A stretch of 64,000 nucleotides of DNA from an uncultured Bacteroidales bacterium (GCA_900315705.1 ONAB01000011.1:1-64000); one strand, 5' to 3'; positions 45,864 through 56,992 are shown, counted from the stretch's first letter. Notes: generated by a model not told the origin, from the letters alone. A program made the numbers and translations.

Positions 45864-48800
45864 TTACTTTTGGATAACCATCTTCTTGGTCAGCGTGGCT
45901 TTATTGCTGGAAACCGTGTAGTAGTACACACCGGCGGCCAGATGTGCAACATCCACGTCGTAGTGGTTGTCGCCAAAGACGGCATCCTGAGTGTCACTGT
46001 AAATCAGCTGTCCAGCAGTAGAGAAGATCTTCAGCGTAGTCTTGCCCTCTTCGCCCAACAGATAGGAGATGCGGGTAGTGGTGAGCGCCGGGTTCGGCAC
46101 ATTCTGATAGAGCACCATACCATTGCCCATCTCATAATCATCGGGCAGACCGTTGTTGGTACAAGTGGTGATAGTCTTGATATTGTTCTGTTCATTTCTA
46201 TCCAGGTCGATGAGACCTCTGACACTGAACTGGAGATGGTTCACCAAATCGGTCACCAGGAATCCTTGCGTAAACTCATATTCCATCACCTGACCGGGTT
46301 GCAGCACATCATTCACGTGTTCAATGATAGTATCGTGATGCATACCCACATTCATCATAGCCACAAGGTCGAAGTTGGTGAATGCGGAAGAACCATTGTT
46401 CTTGATCAAGGCCTTCACGTGGACAGAGTCACCGATGATGAGGCAAGAGTTAGGATGCTCGATGGAGTCACGGAAGTCGTAAGGATACGAGACGGCCACG
46501 ACTTGCAGGTCGGGCAGACCAGCACGCACGTTGATGTCATCGATACAGACATCCAGACGGTGGTGGTGGTTGGTCACCTTGAAGCGCAGGCGGCCCACCT
46601 CGTCATAACCATTGAGGGTGGCGGTCAGCTTCTCCCACGGGAAGGTGTTGTCCAACTGGGAAGCATCAGCCTTGTGGAAAGTATCCACAGGCATATAGTA
46701 GGAACCTGAACCAGCTTCCACAATCAGGTCGAAATCTGCATTGGAAGCGCCGAGGAAGTAGTCATAGAAGTTGACCTCTGCAGGATAGCCATTCTGATAA
46801 TGCAGGTTGATACATCCGCTTGTCAAGGCCGTATAATGATTCTGATAGGTGGTGACGTTGGCATTGGCAACGGCAGCGAAGTGACCGGAATTGCTCGGAT
46901 AATAGGTATGGTCGGTGTTCGGGCCGGCGTTGCTGCCGGAGTTGGGAGAAGTGCCCGCGTAAACACGCCACGTGTAGTTGGCATTGCTGTTCTCCTTAGT
47001 CCAGAAGGTCGGGAGCCAGTTGGGATCGTCATTGTTGTTGAAGTCGAAATCCTGGTTGTAAGGGATAGCCTCATAACCCGTGGCGGTGCTGGCCATACTG
47101 ACCACCGTAGCCGTGTTGGACATCGCGTCGTTAGCGGCGTACATATCGCCCGCATACGTCAGCTGAGCGTTAATCTGATAGGAGCCCGGCGTGCTGATGT
47201 CCACATTGTCAATCACCAGGGTTCTGGATTCACCAGGAGCCAAGGTGCCGGCATCAAGGGTGGTGGTGTACGTGCCCGGCACCGGACCGGTTACCGTAGC
47301 GGTCAGCGTCGCAGCATTGCTGGCGGAGAAGGTTTGAGTCTCACCACCATAGTTCATAACCACGATACGAATCTTGCCTTGCGGGTCAGGACACACCTGG
47401 CCGACAGGATGCACATAAGAGGTGATACCCAAATCCTTGTTGTAAGGAGGCAGAATCTCCACAGCATAGTCCTCGGTTTCACCACGCACGGTATAGACAC
47501 CGCACGGACGATAGGTGGCCGTAAGGTTGCTGGCGGCGCAAATCACACGCATACGTGTCAAGCCCACAGTAGCAGTAGAAGGAACGTCTATGCTACCGAC
47601 CGTGACAGCATTGGCACCGCTGGCAACGTGGTTGATAGCCGGAGAGGTATAGACCAACTCATCGGCATCGTTGAAGTCACCGTCTCTATTGAAATCAATA
47701 TACACCCACTTGTACACGGTAGCACCGGCAGAAGTGGTGAAGGAGTGCGTGATGGAGACCGGGTAGGTCTGACCCACCACAATCTGGCTCGGAGTCACAG
47801 TGCGCGTATAGTCCGTATAGAGACCATTACCGGCAGGAGTGTAGTTCGTATAAGGCGTGCCCGTACCGTTGTTGATGCCGGCGAAGGTGACATTGGAGAT
47901 GTCGGCACCGTCAGCCAACGAGAATGACGGATGGGAAGCACAAGGATCGCCCTTGCTCAACTGGATGGTGAGCGTGTCGTTGTTATGCTGCGAGTCAGAG
48001 GAGAGACCCGTGTAAGCCTTGAACGGCGTGTCATAATAAACGGTGTGCAGGTCAACCGGCGTGGTGAATGTCATATTGGCCGTGGCGCCGGCGGCAATGG
48101 AACCGGTGAAGTTCTGCGTGACAGGCGTGTTGTTGTCAAACTTGTAAGACACCGGGAATCCAGAGGCTGCCTGAGAACCATAGTTGCGGATAGTCACCGT
48201 AACCGTCTCATTGGCCGTATAGGCAGGATTGGGAGTGGCAGGAGCCGTGATGGCCACCACACCCACATCGTGTTGCGGCACCGTGGTGTTGATGACGATG
48301 AGCGCACGCGGAGATTCACAGGTGTAGTTGAACTTGAACTTGGTGTTCCAACGATAGTTGATCAACGTGAAGGCCGTGGTGGCTGTCGTGGACAAAGCCG
48401 TATTGGCATACTTTTGCAACACCTTCTTTTGGTTGTTCGTCGAATAGGTGCTGTTCTGGAACTTGGGCTCCGTAATGCCCATACCCGTCACACAGCTGGA
48501 GGAACCACAGTTGTGCTCCGTGTAGATATACAGGGCACCGCCCGTATAGTGGAAGCCGCCCGGCACCGGAATGGCCATCCAACCCGTTTGGTCAAACGCC
48601 ATCTCTCCGTCGAACACCAACTGCGCGTTAGAAACCTCGTTGTTCCAAATGAATGCAGGCGTAGCCGACAAGCCCAATGCGTCAGGACCGTTCTTCATCC
48701 AAATCTTGACCGGAATGGTGACACCGGAGGTGTTGGCTGTGGTCAAGTTGACGAAGAAGGTGTCGATGGTACCGGCGATACCGCCCACCTCACTGCTGCT

Positions 48801-51800
48801 ATACAGAATCTTGGCATAAGAGTGGCCATTGGTCATATAGAAGGGTGCCGACTGTGCCGTGGTCTGCGTACCAGCCTGGACAGTATTCACAAAGTCGTTC
48901 GACTGGATGCGGCCGCTATAGTAGAGGGAGCAAGGGCTGAAAATAGGATCCGTGGTGTAGCTCGTGCCCTGACCAAGGATATTATTGCCAGTGCTCTGTC
49001 CATAGAAATAGAAATAGTTCAGCGTGGAGGTGCTGGGCGTCACCGTCACGGGGTTACCATAGGATGCGGTAAGAGTGATCGGCGCCGGAGCCACCGGATT
49101 GGCCGGCACGTGCAACACACCACTAATAGTGTCGTTGTTGCGATACACCGGCATATTGCCCGTAGGATTGCTGTAGATATGGTAGTTGTAAGTATAGTTG
49201 CTGGTGGCAGAACTCAGGTTGTTCATCGTGATCTGCACCGTGGCAGTGTCCAAGTGATTGATGGGAGTGGACACCGGGGCGTTGCCCGTCACGTGATGTG
49301 AGCCAGCCACAAAGTCAGCCGTCATCGCGAAGGTACCAGCCGGAATCACCGAGGTAGATGTCGTGTCAGTGTTGCCCACACTCACCTGGATTTGAGGCGA
49401 CTGGGCCAAACCGCACTGATAGTCGCCCGGAGCCAGAAGATTGTTGGTCGAGAGGTCGTATTGCGGCTTGAACACGTTGATGTGGATGGGAGCACGACGT
49501 GTGGTACAGTTGCTGGTTCTGGTGATGGCCTCCACATAGTAGGTCACCGTGTCATACAACGCCGGAGTGGTGTAGAACTGGGCCGTGACAGGCGACAATG
49601 TAATCGGCGTGGTTGCCGTGGCGCTTGTGTAGAAGAGATACTTGGTGATTTGCGCACCCGTACCCGTCATAATCAGACGGTCTGCAGGCTCGAGAATCTC
49701 CTTCGGCTGTGTATATTCACCCGTATAGGTGTAAGAAGCCTGAATGGGCGCAGTGTATGTGGAACTGAGCTGACCGGAAATCGTATCATTGCCCCTATAG
49801 ACAATATTCTCGGTCGGCATATCGGTATAGACCGTATAGTTGAAGGTCGTGTTGGCCGTGGGAGCCGCAAAGTTGTACGGCGTGGTGAATGTCACGTGCT
49901 TCACCTCTTCCGAAGCGAAAGGCTCCGTAATCGGCTGGGTCAGATGCGTACCATTCACGATGGCGTGCACCACCACCATATTGGCAGGAATGGGAACATT
50001 CAGCATATTCTTGACCGTCACTTGGATGTTCTCATTATAGATAGCACATCCGCCAGTCGGGAAATCCCAACTCTCGGTCTGCACATCGTAAGTCGGCACA
50101 TCCGGAACGTGCACGTAGATGGGTCTCTTTTCACTACCGCAGTTCAGGTCGGCAATCTTGAAGTACATATTCAGACGACGAGCGTACACCGTGTAATTGC
50201 CGGCAAGAGAAGCCACCGTGTTACCAGACTTGTAGAGCGTGTAGCCGTTGCCCGTGTTGGTCTGTCTGAAGACTGGCAGGGTCGCGCCACCCGAGACAGC
50301 AGCACCACAAGTGTTGCAAGCCGTTCCCGTACCCGTACAATAATCGTAGCAATTGGTTTCCGTATAAATCAGCAGGTTGCCGGACTCATACTCAAACGGC
50401 ATATCCAGGTCGATATAATACCAACCCGTCGGGGAGAAATGGATGCGTTTGTCAATCACCAAAGTGGCCATACCCGTCTCCGTATCCCAATCGACAGGAG
50501 AAGCCGCCGTGGGCAGCTGGTTGTCATTTGTGGTCTTCATATAGACCTTGATAGGAATACCGTCCGCACCATTGCCGGCCGTGTTCACATACAAGCCGAT
50601 TTGGGTAATGGTGCCGTGATGGCCAATCTCATCCTCACGATAGAGAATCTTACCGCGGGAATAGCCGTTGTTGAAGACGAAGGGCTGCGTACCGGTCAGG
50701 GTACCATCGCCGACAATCGTGTCGTTGATCTGTCCCGGATTGGCATTCACATAATACACCGTGTCAAAGAAGGTCAGCGGAGTGGTATAGGTGTTGCCAT
50801 AACCCTTGAGGTCCCAAGACTCGTAGCCGCTGCTGGTGAACCAGCCAAGCACGCCCTGCGTGATAGAGGCAGGCAACTGGGCAGTCAGGGTGCCGGAAGT
50901 GTAGTAGTTGATATTGAAAGTGTCCTGAGCCACAACAGGCAGGGCCGATTTGCCGATGGAGACAATCTGGAGGTCCAGCGTATCGTTGTACTGCAGACGG
51001 TCCTGAGGATCCTTCACCACCCAAACCTTCACAGAGTAGGGTTGATCCACCTCAATCTGGTTGTTGGTGAAATCAAAGTCGGTATTGAAAGAGAATGTGC
51101 TGGTCTGATGGCTGTAGAGAGTGTCTTGCATCGTCTCCGTGACGGCGGGCTGGCCGTTGACAGAGTATTTGAACACGGTGCCCGGCAGGATATTCTGGGA
51201 ACCGTTGTTGGCAATCTCCACCGTGATGTTCTCGTGACCGAGGTCGCAGCGAGTGGTCGGGTTGAGCAAACTCAACAGGGCCATATCGTGCACGTGCGGC
51301 GCATCCACCAAAGCACCAATCATAAAACGACCGAAGGTCTGGGGCACGTATGTGCCATTGGTGAGGTAGTAGAAGGTGCTGTCACGCAGCGGGGTCTCCA
51401 CCTGGGAGGCAAGATAGTCACCATTGGCGAGCATCTCGATACCCACATACATCTCGTGCAGGTTGGTCAAGGCGAAATTCTCAATGGGGATGATGTTCCA
51501 AGCGCCCTGTTGCAAGGTGCTGAAATCCACCAACGCGGAGGTGGCGATGATATTGCCATTGGCATCGGCCACAAAGGCACGCATACCATTCTCCGGATTG
51601 GAGATAAAGTTCTGGTCGTAGTAATATTTCACAGCGGTCACCACCAGCTCGTCAACGGCCTTGATGCGCACACAAGGACGGATAACTGCATTGTAATCGC
51701 CCGTGAGCTGACCCACAGCGGAAGTGTCGGCGAAGTTGACGATATTGTTCGTCACCTCCATTCTCCAATGGCAAGCATTATTGGCATTCAACTGGTCATT

Positions 51801-54800
51801 GCGGGAGCGGACCTCCACATCCTTGACCTCCAACACATTGTAGTTGTGACGCGGGAAGGTTACCACCGTCTCCGCACCGGGAGCCAGAGAAGCTATCGTC
51901 AGAGAGTCGTGATACTGCTCGGCAGCACCTGTCACATTCAAGTAAACCTTGATATTATTCTGGGCAAGATGACCCTCGTTACGCACCAGTGCCTTCACCA
52001 CATCCTGCACCTCATACTGGGCAGGAGTCTCACCCTGCGAGTAGATGTTCGTCACAGCAATATCGTTGTCAAAGAGATTTCTCAGACGGATACGGTCAAT
52101 GTTGATGTTGTTGCCGTGCTGGGATTTGGCGTCAAAAGCGATATAGACACAGCCGGAGGAGACGTAGTTGGAAAGGTCATAGGTATAGAGCGTCCATTGA
52201 GGCGGGTTGGCCGTGTTGAGGTAACGTTTCAGCAGGGCGGTGGACTGACCTTGCGGGGTCAGAGCCGTGAAGGTGGTGCCACCATTGGTGGAAATCTTCA
52301 CTGTCACACCCTCTTGGGCACTATTGGTGGTGTTGTCGTGGGCGAACCAAACCTCCAGGATGGGGTTCACAGAGTTGGCCAGATTGACCACCGGCATAAT
52401 GGCGCGCGACTCGGTGTTGTTGGCATACGTCTTCGAGTTGAAGAAGAGACGGCCAGTACCATACACAGGAGCAATCGTCGGATTGACACCCGCACCCTCC
52501 TGGAACGTCCAGTTACCGGCACCCGTCAACTGCTGAATGGTCCAGGTTTGCTGCGTACCATTGCTGAAGTCCTCCTCATAGTCGGGAGTGGCCGACTCCA
52601 ACACGAACATCAGCGTCAACGTATCGTTGGTGTAGTTGTTGTCACCATTGGTACGAATCGTGAAGGTGAAGTCAATGGGCTGGTTCACAGGGATCGTCAC
52701 GTTGTTGGCCACGACCTTCGACAAGGTGCCGAGCACCGGGATAGAGCCGCTGTTGACCGTGACCGTCTGGGTCAGGTTCAGCGTGTCGGAATGCATCGTG
52801 ATGGTCGCATTGTGCTGAGAGAAGTTGAGGACCTGAGAGCCCTTGTTGGCCAAAGAGACCGTGACATTATAGCTGTTTTGCGGGCAGGAGCCGGAAGCGG
52901 GGTTGACCAAAGCCACGATGGCTGCATCCGTGGCAGGAATCTGGTTGGCGTATGCACCCATATAAGTCAGGGCCGTACGCTGCGTGCCACGAATATCCGT
53001 GGAGACATCAGCGTTACGACCGCACTCCAGACCCGTGTAGTCGGTCGGCATCAACGAGAGGGTCGGATCCACCATCGGGGGCAGAAGACTGATGTTGGAA
53101 TGGGTGGTGGTGACTGCACTCTCCAACTCGGCAATGGTATTACGGTTCACCGTTTTGAAGGCAATCACACCCGACGCGGAAACAAAGTCATTATAAGATC
53201 CATTGATGGTGGAGGTGTTGTTCAGATAGAGCGGATAGTTGGTGTTATCGCTACAATTAACATAGTTTAATAATATATTATTGTTTAAATATGTATTATT
53301 GTTATTCTCGATACGCAGGGCGGCAGTGTTACTGTAGGGAACATCGGACTTGATGTAGAAGGAGTTGTTGGCCACCTTCAAGTTATTACTGCTCTTGATT
53401 TGGACTGCATAGGAAGCAGCGGCTGTGACGGGATAGAGGATAACCTCATTATTATAGATGTAACCCGTATCCGTAGCGGCAGAGCTGCTGTTCTCCACAT
53501 TGATACCGAAGTTGGAGTTGCCTACCAGCACGTGGTTGTTGCGAATGAAGAAGTCCACCACGGAAGCATTCTTCATACAGATACCATACTCGGCATCATA
53601 CACACTGTCAACGGTGTTGCCGTTGATGTCGATACCCTGAATCTGCTCGGCATAGATACCGGTGAAGTTCTGGTGCGTGTTGGCAGAGGTCTGGGAGATG
53701 TGGTTGCCACTCATCACGCCGTTGGCGTAAGAGGTATGGATACCCTTGTAGCAAGAGATGATACGGTTGTTTTGCAGCGTCAGGACATTGCGTCTGGCCG
53801 ACGAGCCGATATAATAAACACCGTAGTTACCGCCCTCGAGGGTACAGTTGCGGATAGTGACGCTGTCGGAGACCGCCACCTGGCCGGAAGTTGCAGCGGC
53901 GGCAGCCGTACGACCAATCACAAAGCTGGTGTTGGCCGTGCTGTTGGTCGGATAGGCCGTGATGCGGCAACCGTCGAACACCACGTTGGTGCTACCGTTG
54001 CCACGAAGCACGACGGCTCTTGAGACAGCTGTTTGGTTAGCCCGTAGGGTCAGGTTCTTGAAGATGTAGTTGCCCGCGTGCACCAAGGTCACCGCGCCGA
54101 AGAGGTTGTTGCCGGCGTCCGTGTTGTTGTTGGTGACAATCACCGTGTTGACATTGTCGCCTTGGAAGGTGATGGTGTTGGTGGCCGACTGACCGATATA
54201 GTTGTCGGTGAAGTCGAAATCCTGATAGGTGCCGGGACGCAGATGGAACGTCGTCGGGCCATTGACACCGCAATAGTTCAAGGCGGCCTTCACCTCCGTC
54301 ATCGAGGCAAAATCAGGGTTGGTGCCACCCACCGTGTAGTCACCGTGCAGCAAGCTGTCGCAAGCATAGCCGATGTAGCGCAGCGTATCGCTGGAGGTGG
54401 TGGTGGAGGTGCCGTTCGTGGGCGGGGTGACGCCGTGGAAACCGTCGGGCTGGCCGTTACGGGAGGTGACGTAAACCGTGATATAGTTGAATCCGTGTGT
54501 CGGGGTGATGTTACCCAGGCTCAGGGAACTGCGTTCGTCGAAGCAGAGCGAACCGGTCCAGTTGTGTGTGGAAGTGTGCGTCTGCACGTGGTTCTCATTC
54601 TCCACCTTGATGGTCACGCTCAAATTTGTCTGGTAAGGGCTGCTCGGCGAGTTGGCCGCATCACTCTTGTTCTTGAAATAGACAGTGACCGGTTCCGGCG
54701 TGCCCGTAATGAAGCAGTGCGGGAAAGTGTTGAGGCTGTCCAGATGACAGTCGTTGTTGTGGATATTGGTCTGATTGTGCCAAGCGATGAGCGGGGTGTC

Positions 54801-55847
54801 AATTGGGATGGCCATACTGCCGTGCACGTCGCGCACCCGGATTTTGTAGCGGATGGTGTCGAAGTAGCAGATGGAGGGGAGGTCCCACTGGGCGAGCACC
54901 ACATTCGTGCCACCCGAGGTGGTATTGGAAGTGATGTTGTTCGGCACCGTGATGGTCTGGCCACTGTTGATGCGGTATTGGAACTTCAAGCTGTCCACCT
55001 GCACCTGGTCGTTATCGGTGATGCGCACCTTGATGGTGTAGGGTCCGATATTGTTCAGCAAGTTGCTGTTCTTGTTGACATAAACTGTCGGCTGCAGGGT
55101 GATGGTCGGCTTGATCAACTCGCAGTTCGAGAGGATGCACTTCAGGTTGTCGATATACCAGCCCGCGCAAGCCTCGGTACCTGATGCACTCGGGGAGGTC
55201 TTGTTGACACGGAAACCGATACGGACGTGCGTGGCCGGGTGGTCAACACCTGCCACCGTCACCACCTGATTCATCAGGAAAGAGGTGAGATCGAAGAGCT
55301 CGTGCTGCCACCAATTGTTGTTGGGCACGGCCGCCACAGAGTTGGAGTTCCAAATGGTGTAACAGGCGTCGTTGAACTTACCAGAAGTGAGGTTGGTGTT
55401 GGCGCCTCCATAATAGAACGCATCCGTGGAACTGAAGGTGAGCGTTCTGAGCGTACTCCACTGTATGTTGCCGTTGGCACCCACATAGCCCAGATAATAC
55501 ACGATGTTTGTCTGGTCCATCTGGCTGACCTTACAGATATGGTCGAACTCCAGATAGAAATGAGTGACATTCTGCACACTTGACGACGCCAGCTCTATAG
55601 GGCTCGTCGTCATCAAGCAGTTGTTACTGGTCGAATAGACAGGGCAGTGGTAGGAATGCGTGGGCGACACCGAAAGGGTGTTGTCCAACTTCCAGTCGCC
55701 CTGCGCGTCGAAGGCGGACGTGATAGGTATCACCTGCAAGGTGGCACCCTCAAAATCCTCATCGATCACATTGGCTGTGTCCATCAATTGCGCGTTCAAC
55801 AGAAACGGCATACACAAAGCGAACAATAATAACAGTTTTTTTCTCAT
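45864..55847 (-). CDS. Giant T9SS-secreted surface protein (3,327 residues)
   Basis: Signal peptide MRKKLLLLFALCMPFLLNA, then Q. The C-terminal 85 residues (about 45864-46115) are a T9SS type A sorting domain (VLYQNVPNPALTTTRISYLL ... LAAGVYYYTVSSNKATLTKK). Between them: an N-terminal jelly-roll-like domain, a right-handed beta-helix region (about 52950-54330; LRPGTYQDFDFTDNY, then many short G.NYGVYYIG-type turns), repeated CARDB-like Ig modules (NDIAVTNIYS..., HDVGVVAITAPATPN), and a GEVED domain (about 47440-47850; VYKWVYIDFNRDGDFNDADE ... GETEDYAVEI). This composition is typical of adhesins or surface-layer proteins of Bacteroidota. The ATG at 55847 fits the signal peptide; a frame extension to 55928 crosses the promoter. 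Confidence 0.92.
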   Translation of the reverse strand: MRKKLLLLFALCMPFLLNAQLMDTANVIDEDFEGATLQVIPITSAFDAQGDWKLDNTLSVSPTHSYHCPVYSTSNNCLMTTSPIELASSSVQNVTHFYLEFDHICKVSQMDQTNIVYYLGYVGANGNIQWSTLRTLTFSSTDAFYYGGANTNLTSGKFNDACYTIWNSNSVAAVPNNNWWQHELFDLTSFLMNQVVTVAGVDHPATHVRIGFRVNKTSPSASGTEACAGWYIDNLKCILSNCELIKPTITLQPTVYVNKNSNLLNNIGPYTIKVRITDNDQVQVDSLKFQYRINSGQTITVPNNITSNTTSGGTNVVLAQWDLPSICYFDTIRYKIRVRDVHGSMAIPIDTPLIAWHNQTNIHNNDCHLDSLNTFPHCFITGTPEPVTVYFKNKSDAANSPSSPYQTNLSVTIKVENENHVQTHTSTHNWTGSLCFDERSSLSLGNITPTHGFNYITVYVTSRNGQPDGFHGVTPPTNGTSTTTSSDTLRYIGYACDSLLHGDYTVGGTNPDFASMTEVKAALNYCGVNGPTTFHLRPGTYQDFDFTDNYIGQSATNTITFQGDNVNTVIVTNNNTDAGNNLFGAVTLVHAGNYIFKNLTLRANQTAVSRAVVLRGNGSTNVVFDGCRITAYPTNSTANTSFVIGRTAAAAATSGQVAVSDSVTIRNCTLEGGNYGVYYIGSSARRNVLTLQNNRIISCYKGIHTSYANGVMSGNHISQTSANTHQNFTGIYAEQIQGIDINGNTVDSVYDAEYGICMKNASVVDFFIRNNHVLVGNSNFGINVENSSSAATDTGYIYNNEVILYPVTAAASYAVQIKSSNNLKVANNSFYIKSDVPYSNTAALRIENNNNTYLNNNILLNYVNCSDNTNYPLYLNNTSTINGSYNDFVSASGVIAFKTVNRNTIAELESAVTTTHSNISLLPPMVDPTLSLMPTDYTGLECGRNADVSTDIRGTQRTALTYMGAYANQIPATDAAIVALVNPASGSCPQNSYNVTVSLANKGSQVLNFSQHNATITMHSDTLNLTQTVTVNSGSIPVLGTLSKVVANNVTIPVNQPIDFTFTIRTNGDNNYTNDTLTLMFVLESATPDYEEDFSNGTQQTWTIQQLTGAGNWTFQEGAGVNPTIAPVYGTGRLFFNSKTYANNTESRAIMPVVNLANSVNPILEVWFAHDNTTNSAQEGVTVKISTNGGTTFTALTPQGQSTALLKRYLNTANPPQWTLYTYDLSNYVSSGCVYIAFDAKSQHGNNINIDRIRLRNLFDNDIAVTNIYSQGETPAQYEVQDVVKALVRNEGHLAQNNIKVYLNVTGAAEQYHDSLTIASLAPGAETVVTFPRHNYNVLEVKDVEVRSRNDQLNANNACHWRMEVTNNIVNFADTSAVGQLTGDYNAVIRPCVRIKAVDELVVTAVKYYYDQNFISNPENGMRAFVADANGNIIATSALVDFSTLQQGAWNIIPIENFALTNLHEMYVGIEMLANGDYLASQVETPLRDSTFYYLTNGTYVPQTFGRFMIGALVDAPHVHDMALLSLLNPTTRCDLGHENITVEIANNGSQNILPGTVFKYSVNGQPAVTETMQDTLYSHQTSTFSFNTDFDFTNNQIEVDQPYSVKVWVVKDPQDRLQYNDTLDLQIVSIGKSALPVVAQDTFNINYYTSGTLTAQLPASITQGVLGWFTSSGYESWDLKGYGNTYTTPLTFFDTVYYVNANPGQINDTIVGDGTLTGTQPFVFNNGYSRGKILYREDEIGHHGTITQIGLYVNTAGNGADGIPIKVYMKTTNDNQLPTAASPVDWDTETGMATLVIDKRIHFSPTGWYYIDLDMPFEYESGNLLIYTETNCYDYCTGTGTACNTCGAAVSGGATLPVFRQTNTGNGYTLYKSGNTVASLAGNYTVYARRLNMYFKIADLNCGSEKRPIYVHVPDVPTYDVQTESWDFPTGGCAIYNENIQVTVKNMLNVPIPANMVVVHAIVNGTHLTQPITEPFASEEVKHVTFTTPYNFAAPTANTTFNYTVYTDMPTENIVYRGNDTISGQLSSTYTAPIQASYTYTGEYTQPKEILEPADRLIMTGTGAQITKYLFYTSATATTPITLSPVTAQFYTTPALYDTVTYYVEAITRTSNCTTRRAPIHINVFKPQYDLSTNNLLAPGDYQCGLAQSPQIQVSVGNTDTTSTSVIPAGTFAMTADFVAGSHHVTGNAPVSTPINHLDTATVQITMNNLSSATSNYTYNYHIYSNPTGNMPVYRNNDTISGVLHVPANPVAPAPITLTASYGNPVTVTPSTSTLNYFYFYGQSTGNNILGQGTSYTTDPIFSPCSLYYSGRIQSNDFVNTVQAGTQTTAQSAPFYMTNGHSYAKILYSSSEVGGIAGTIDTFFVNLTTANTSGVTIPVKIWMKNGPDALGLSATPAFIWNNEVSNAQLVFDGEMAFDQTGWMAIPVPGGFHYTGGALYIYTEHNCGSSSCVTGMGITEPKFQNSTYSTNNQKKVLQKYANTALSTTATTAFTLINYRWNTKFKFNYTCESPRALIVINTTVPQHDVGVVAITAPATPNPAYTANETVTVTIRNYGSQAASGFPVSYKFDNNTPVTQNFTGSIAAGATANMTFTTPVDLHTVYYDTPFKAYTGLSSDSQHNNDTLTIQLSKGDPCASHPSFSLADGADISNVTFAGINNGTGTPYTNYTPAGNGLYTDYTRTVTPSQIVVGQTYPVSITHSFTTSAGATVYKWVYIDFNRDGDFNDADELVYTSPAINHVASGANAVTVGSIDVPSTATVGLTRMRVICAASNLTATYRPCGVYTVRGETEDYAVEILPPYNKDLGITSYVHPVGQVCPDPQGKIRIVVMNYGGETQTFSASNAATLTATVTGPVPGTYTTTLDAGTLAPGESRTLVIDNVDISTPGSYQINAQLTYAGDMYAANDAMSNTATVVSMASTATGYEAIPYNQDFDFNNNDDPNWLPTFWTKENSNANYTWRVYAGTSPNSGSNAGPNTDHTYYPSNSGHFAAVANANVTTYQNHYTALTSGCINLHYQNGYPAEVNFYDYFLGASNADFDLIVEAGSGSYYMPVDTFHKADASQLDNTFPWEKLTATLNGYDEVGRLRFKVTNHHHRLDVCIDDINVRAGLPDLQVVAVSYPYDFRDSIEHPNSCLIIGDSVHVKALIKNNGSSAFTNFDLVAMMNVGMHHDTIIEHVNDVLQPGQVMEYEFTQGFLVTDLVNHLQFSVRGLIDLDRNEQNNIKTITTCTNNGLPDDYEMGNGMVLYQNVPNPALTTTRISYLLGEEGKTTLKIFSTAGQLIYSDTQDAVFGDNHYDVDVAHLAAGVYYYTVSSNKATLTKKMVIQK

Positions 55848-55917
55848 CGTATGGTTTTTTATTATTATGCAAAAAAACAAGTATGACAGCATTATTGCAG
55901 TTTTCACAATAAGCCGC

Positions 55918-55925
55918 CAAAAATA
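55918..55925 (-). promoter_or_regulatory. Promoter -7 box (TATTTTTG) for the giant T9SS gene
   Basis: Minus-strand TATTTTTGGCGGC, 71 nt before the ATG at 55847. Confidence 0.6.
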
Positions 55926-55986
55926 CACTTTTTTTTTGAAAAAAAGACTAATCTTCCTTCAAAAAAAAATCAACAAAAAACAAATA

Positions 55987-56961
55987 CTAATTTATTGAAT
56001 ATGAGCGCAGTATATCCTCACATTCCTCTATTGTCAACGCTCCCATCAGCCGTAGCCGCACAGGTTTGAAATTGTAGAGCCCCCTAAAATAGCCGGCATA
56101 CTGGGTACGCATTTCCAATACTGCGCGCCGCTCGCCCTTCTCTGCCTCTGCCAGCCGAAGTTGCTGCAGCACCGCCTCCACTCTCGTCTCATAGGAGGGC
56201 AAGGGCACCTCAATTCCGTTCAAGAGGCCCTTCACTTGCTCGAATATCCAAGGGTTGCCGATGGCGGCCCGCCCGATCATCACGGCATCCACGCCATATT
56301 GCTCCTTGCACCGCAACGCCTTCTCCGCGCTGTCGATGTCGCCGTTGCCGATCACCGGGATATGGAGCCGCGGGTTGGCCTTGGCCTCCCCTATCAGGTT
56401 CCAGTCGGCCTCGCCGCCGTACATCTGCGCCCGGGTGCGGCCGTGTATGGCGATGGCCTGCACCCCCACGTCCTGCATCCGCTCGGCCACCTCCACGATG
56501 GGCTTGTCGGAGCTGTCCCACCCCAGCCGCGTCTTGACCGTCACGGGCAGATGCACCGCCTTCACCACCGCCGAGGTCAACCGCTCCATTTTGGAAATGT
56601 CCTTCAAAATGGCCGAGCCCGCCCCCTTGTTCACCACTTTCTTCACCGGACAGCCCCAGTTGATGTCGATGAAATCCGGGGCGGCCTCCTCCGCCATCCG
56701 CGCCGCCGTCACCAGCGACTGCTCGTCGTGACCGAAGATCTGGATGCCGAAGGGACGCTCGCGCTCGTCGAAACGCATTTTCTTCATACTCTTGTCAACC
56801 TCCCGCGACAAAGCATCGGAGGAGATGAACTCCGAAATCAGCACATCGGCCCCTTTTCCCTTGCATACCAGACGGAAAGCCCGGTCCGTCACACCCTCCA
56901 TCGGAGCGAGGTAAACGGGGAAACGGATGCCCGCGAGCAGTTCTTGGATCGTTTTTTCCAT
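55987..56961 (-). CDS. dusB: tRNA-dihydrouridine synthase
   Basis: 324 residues. FMN-binding TIM barrel with LAPMEGVTDRAFR at the N-terminus, the catalytic Cys in FIDINWGCPVKKVVNKGAGS, TVKTRLGW, AIAIHGRTRAQMYGG and PVIGNGDIDSAEKA. It reduces uridines in tRNA D-loops. Assignment to the DusB subgroup is by general similarity only. The promoter box at 56970-56977 is only 8 nt from the ATG, so the mRNA should be almost leaderless. Confidence 0.92.
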   Translation of the reverse strand: MEKTIQELLAGIRFPVYLAPMEGVTDRAFRLVCKGKGADVLISEFISSDALSREVDKSMKKMRFDERERPFGIQIFGHDEQSLVTAARMAEEAAPDFIDINWGCPVKKVVNKGAGSAILKDISKMERLTSAVVKAVHLPVTVKTRLGWDSSDKPIVEVAERMQDVGVQAIAIHGRTRAQMYGGEADWNLIGEAKANPRLHIPVIGNGDIDSAEKALRCKEQYGVDAVMIGRAAIGNPWIFEQVKGLLNGIEVPLPSYETRVEAVLQQLRLAEAEKGERRAVLEMRTQYAGYFRGLYNFKPVRLRLMGALTIEECEDILRSYSIN

Positions 56962-56969
56962 AGCGGCGG

Positions 56970-56992
56970 CAAAAATAATTTTTTTATCTTTG
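56970..56992. promoter_or_regulatory. Divergent promoter pair, dus / secreted coiled-coil gene
   Basis: Minus TATTTTTG (56977-56970, then CCGCC) and plus TATCTTTG (56985-56992, then CGGCC) face away from each other with 7 nt between. The region is a near-palindrome, like the one at 10527-10559. Confidence 0.65.

Noticed and set aside
49392-53270. 1,292-codon plus-strand open frame
   Set aside because: Antisense shadow of the giant T9SS gene, without domain motifs.
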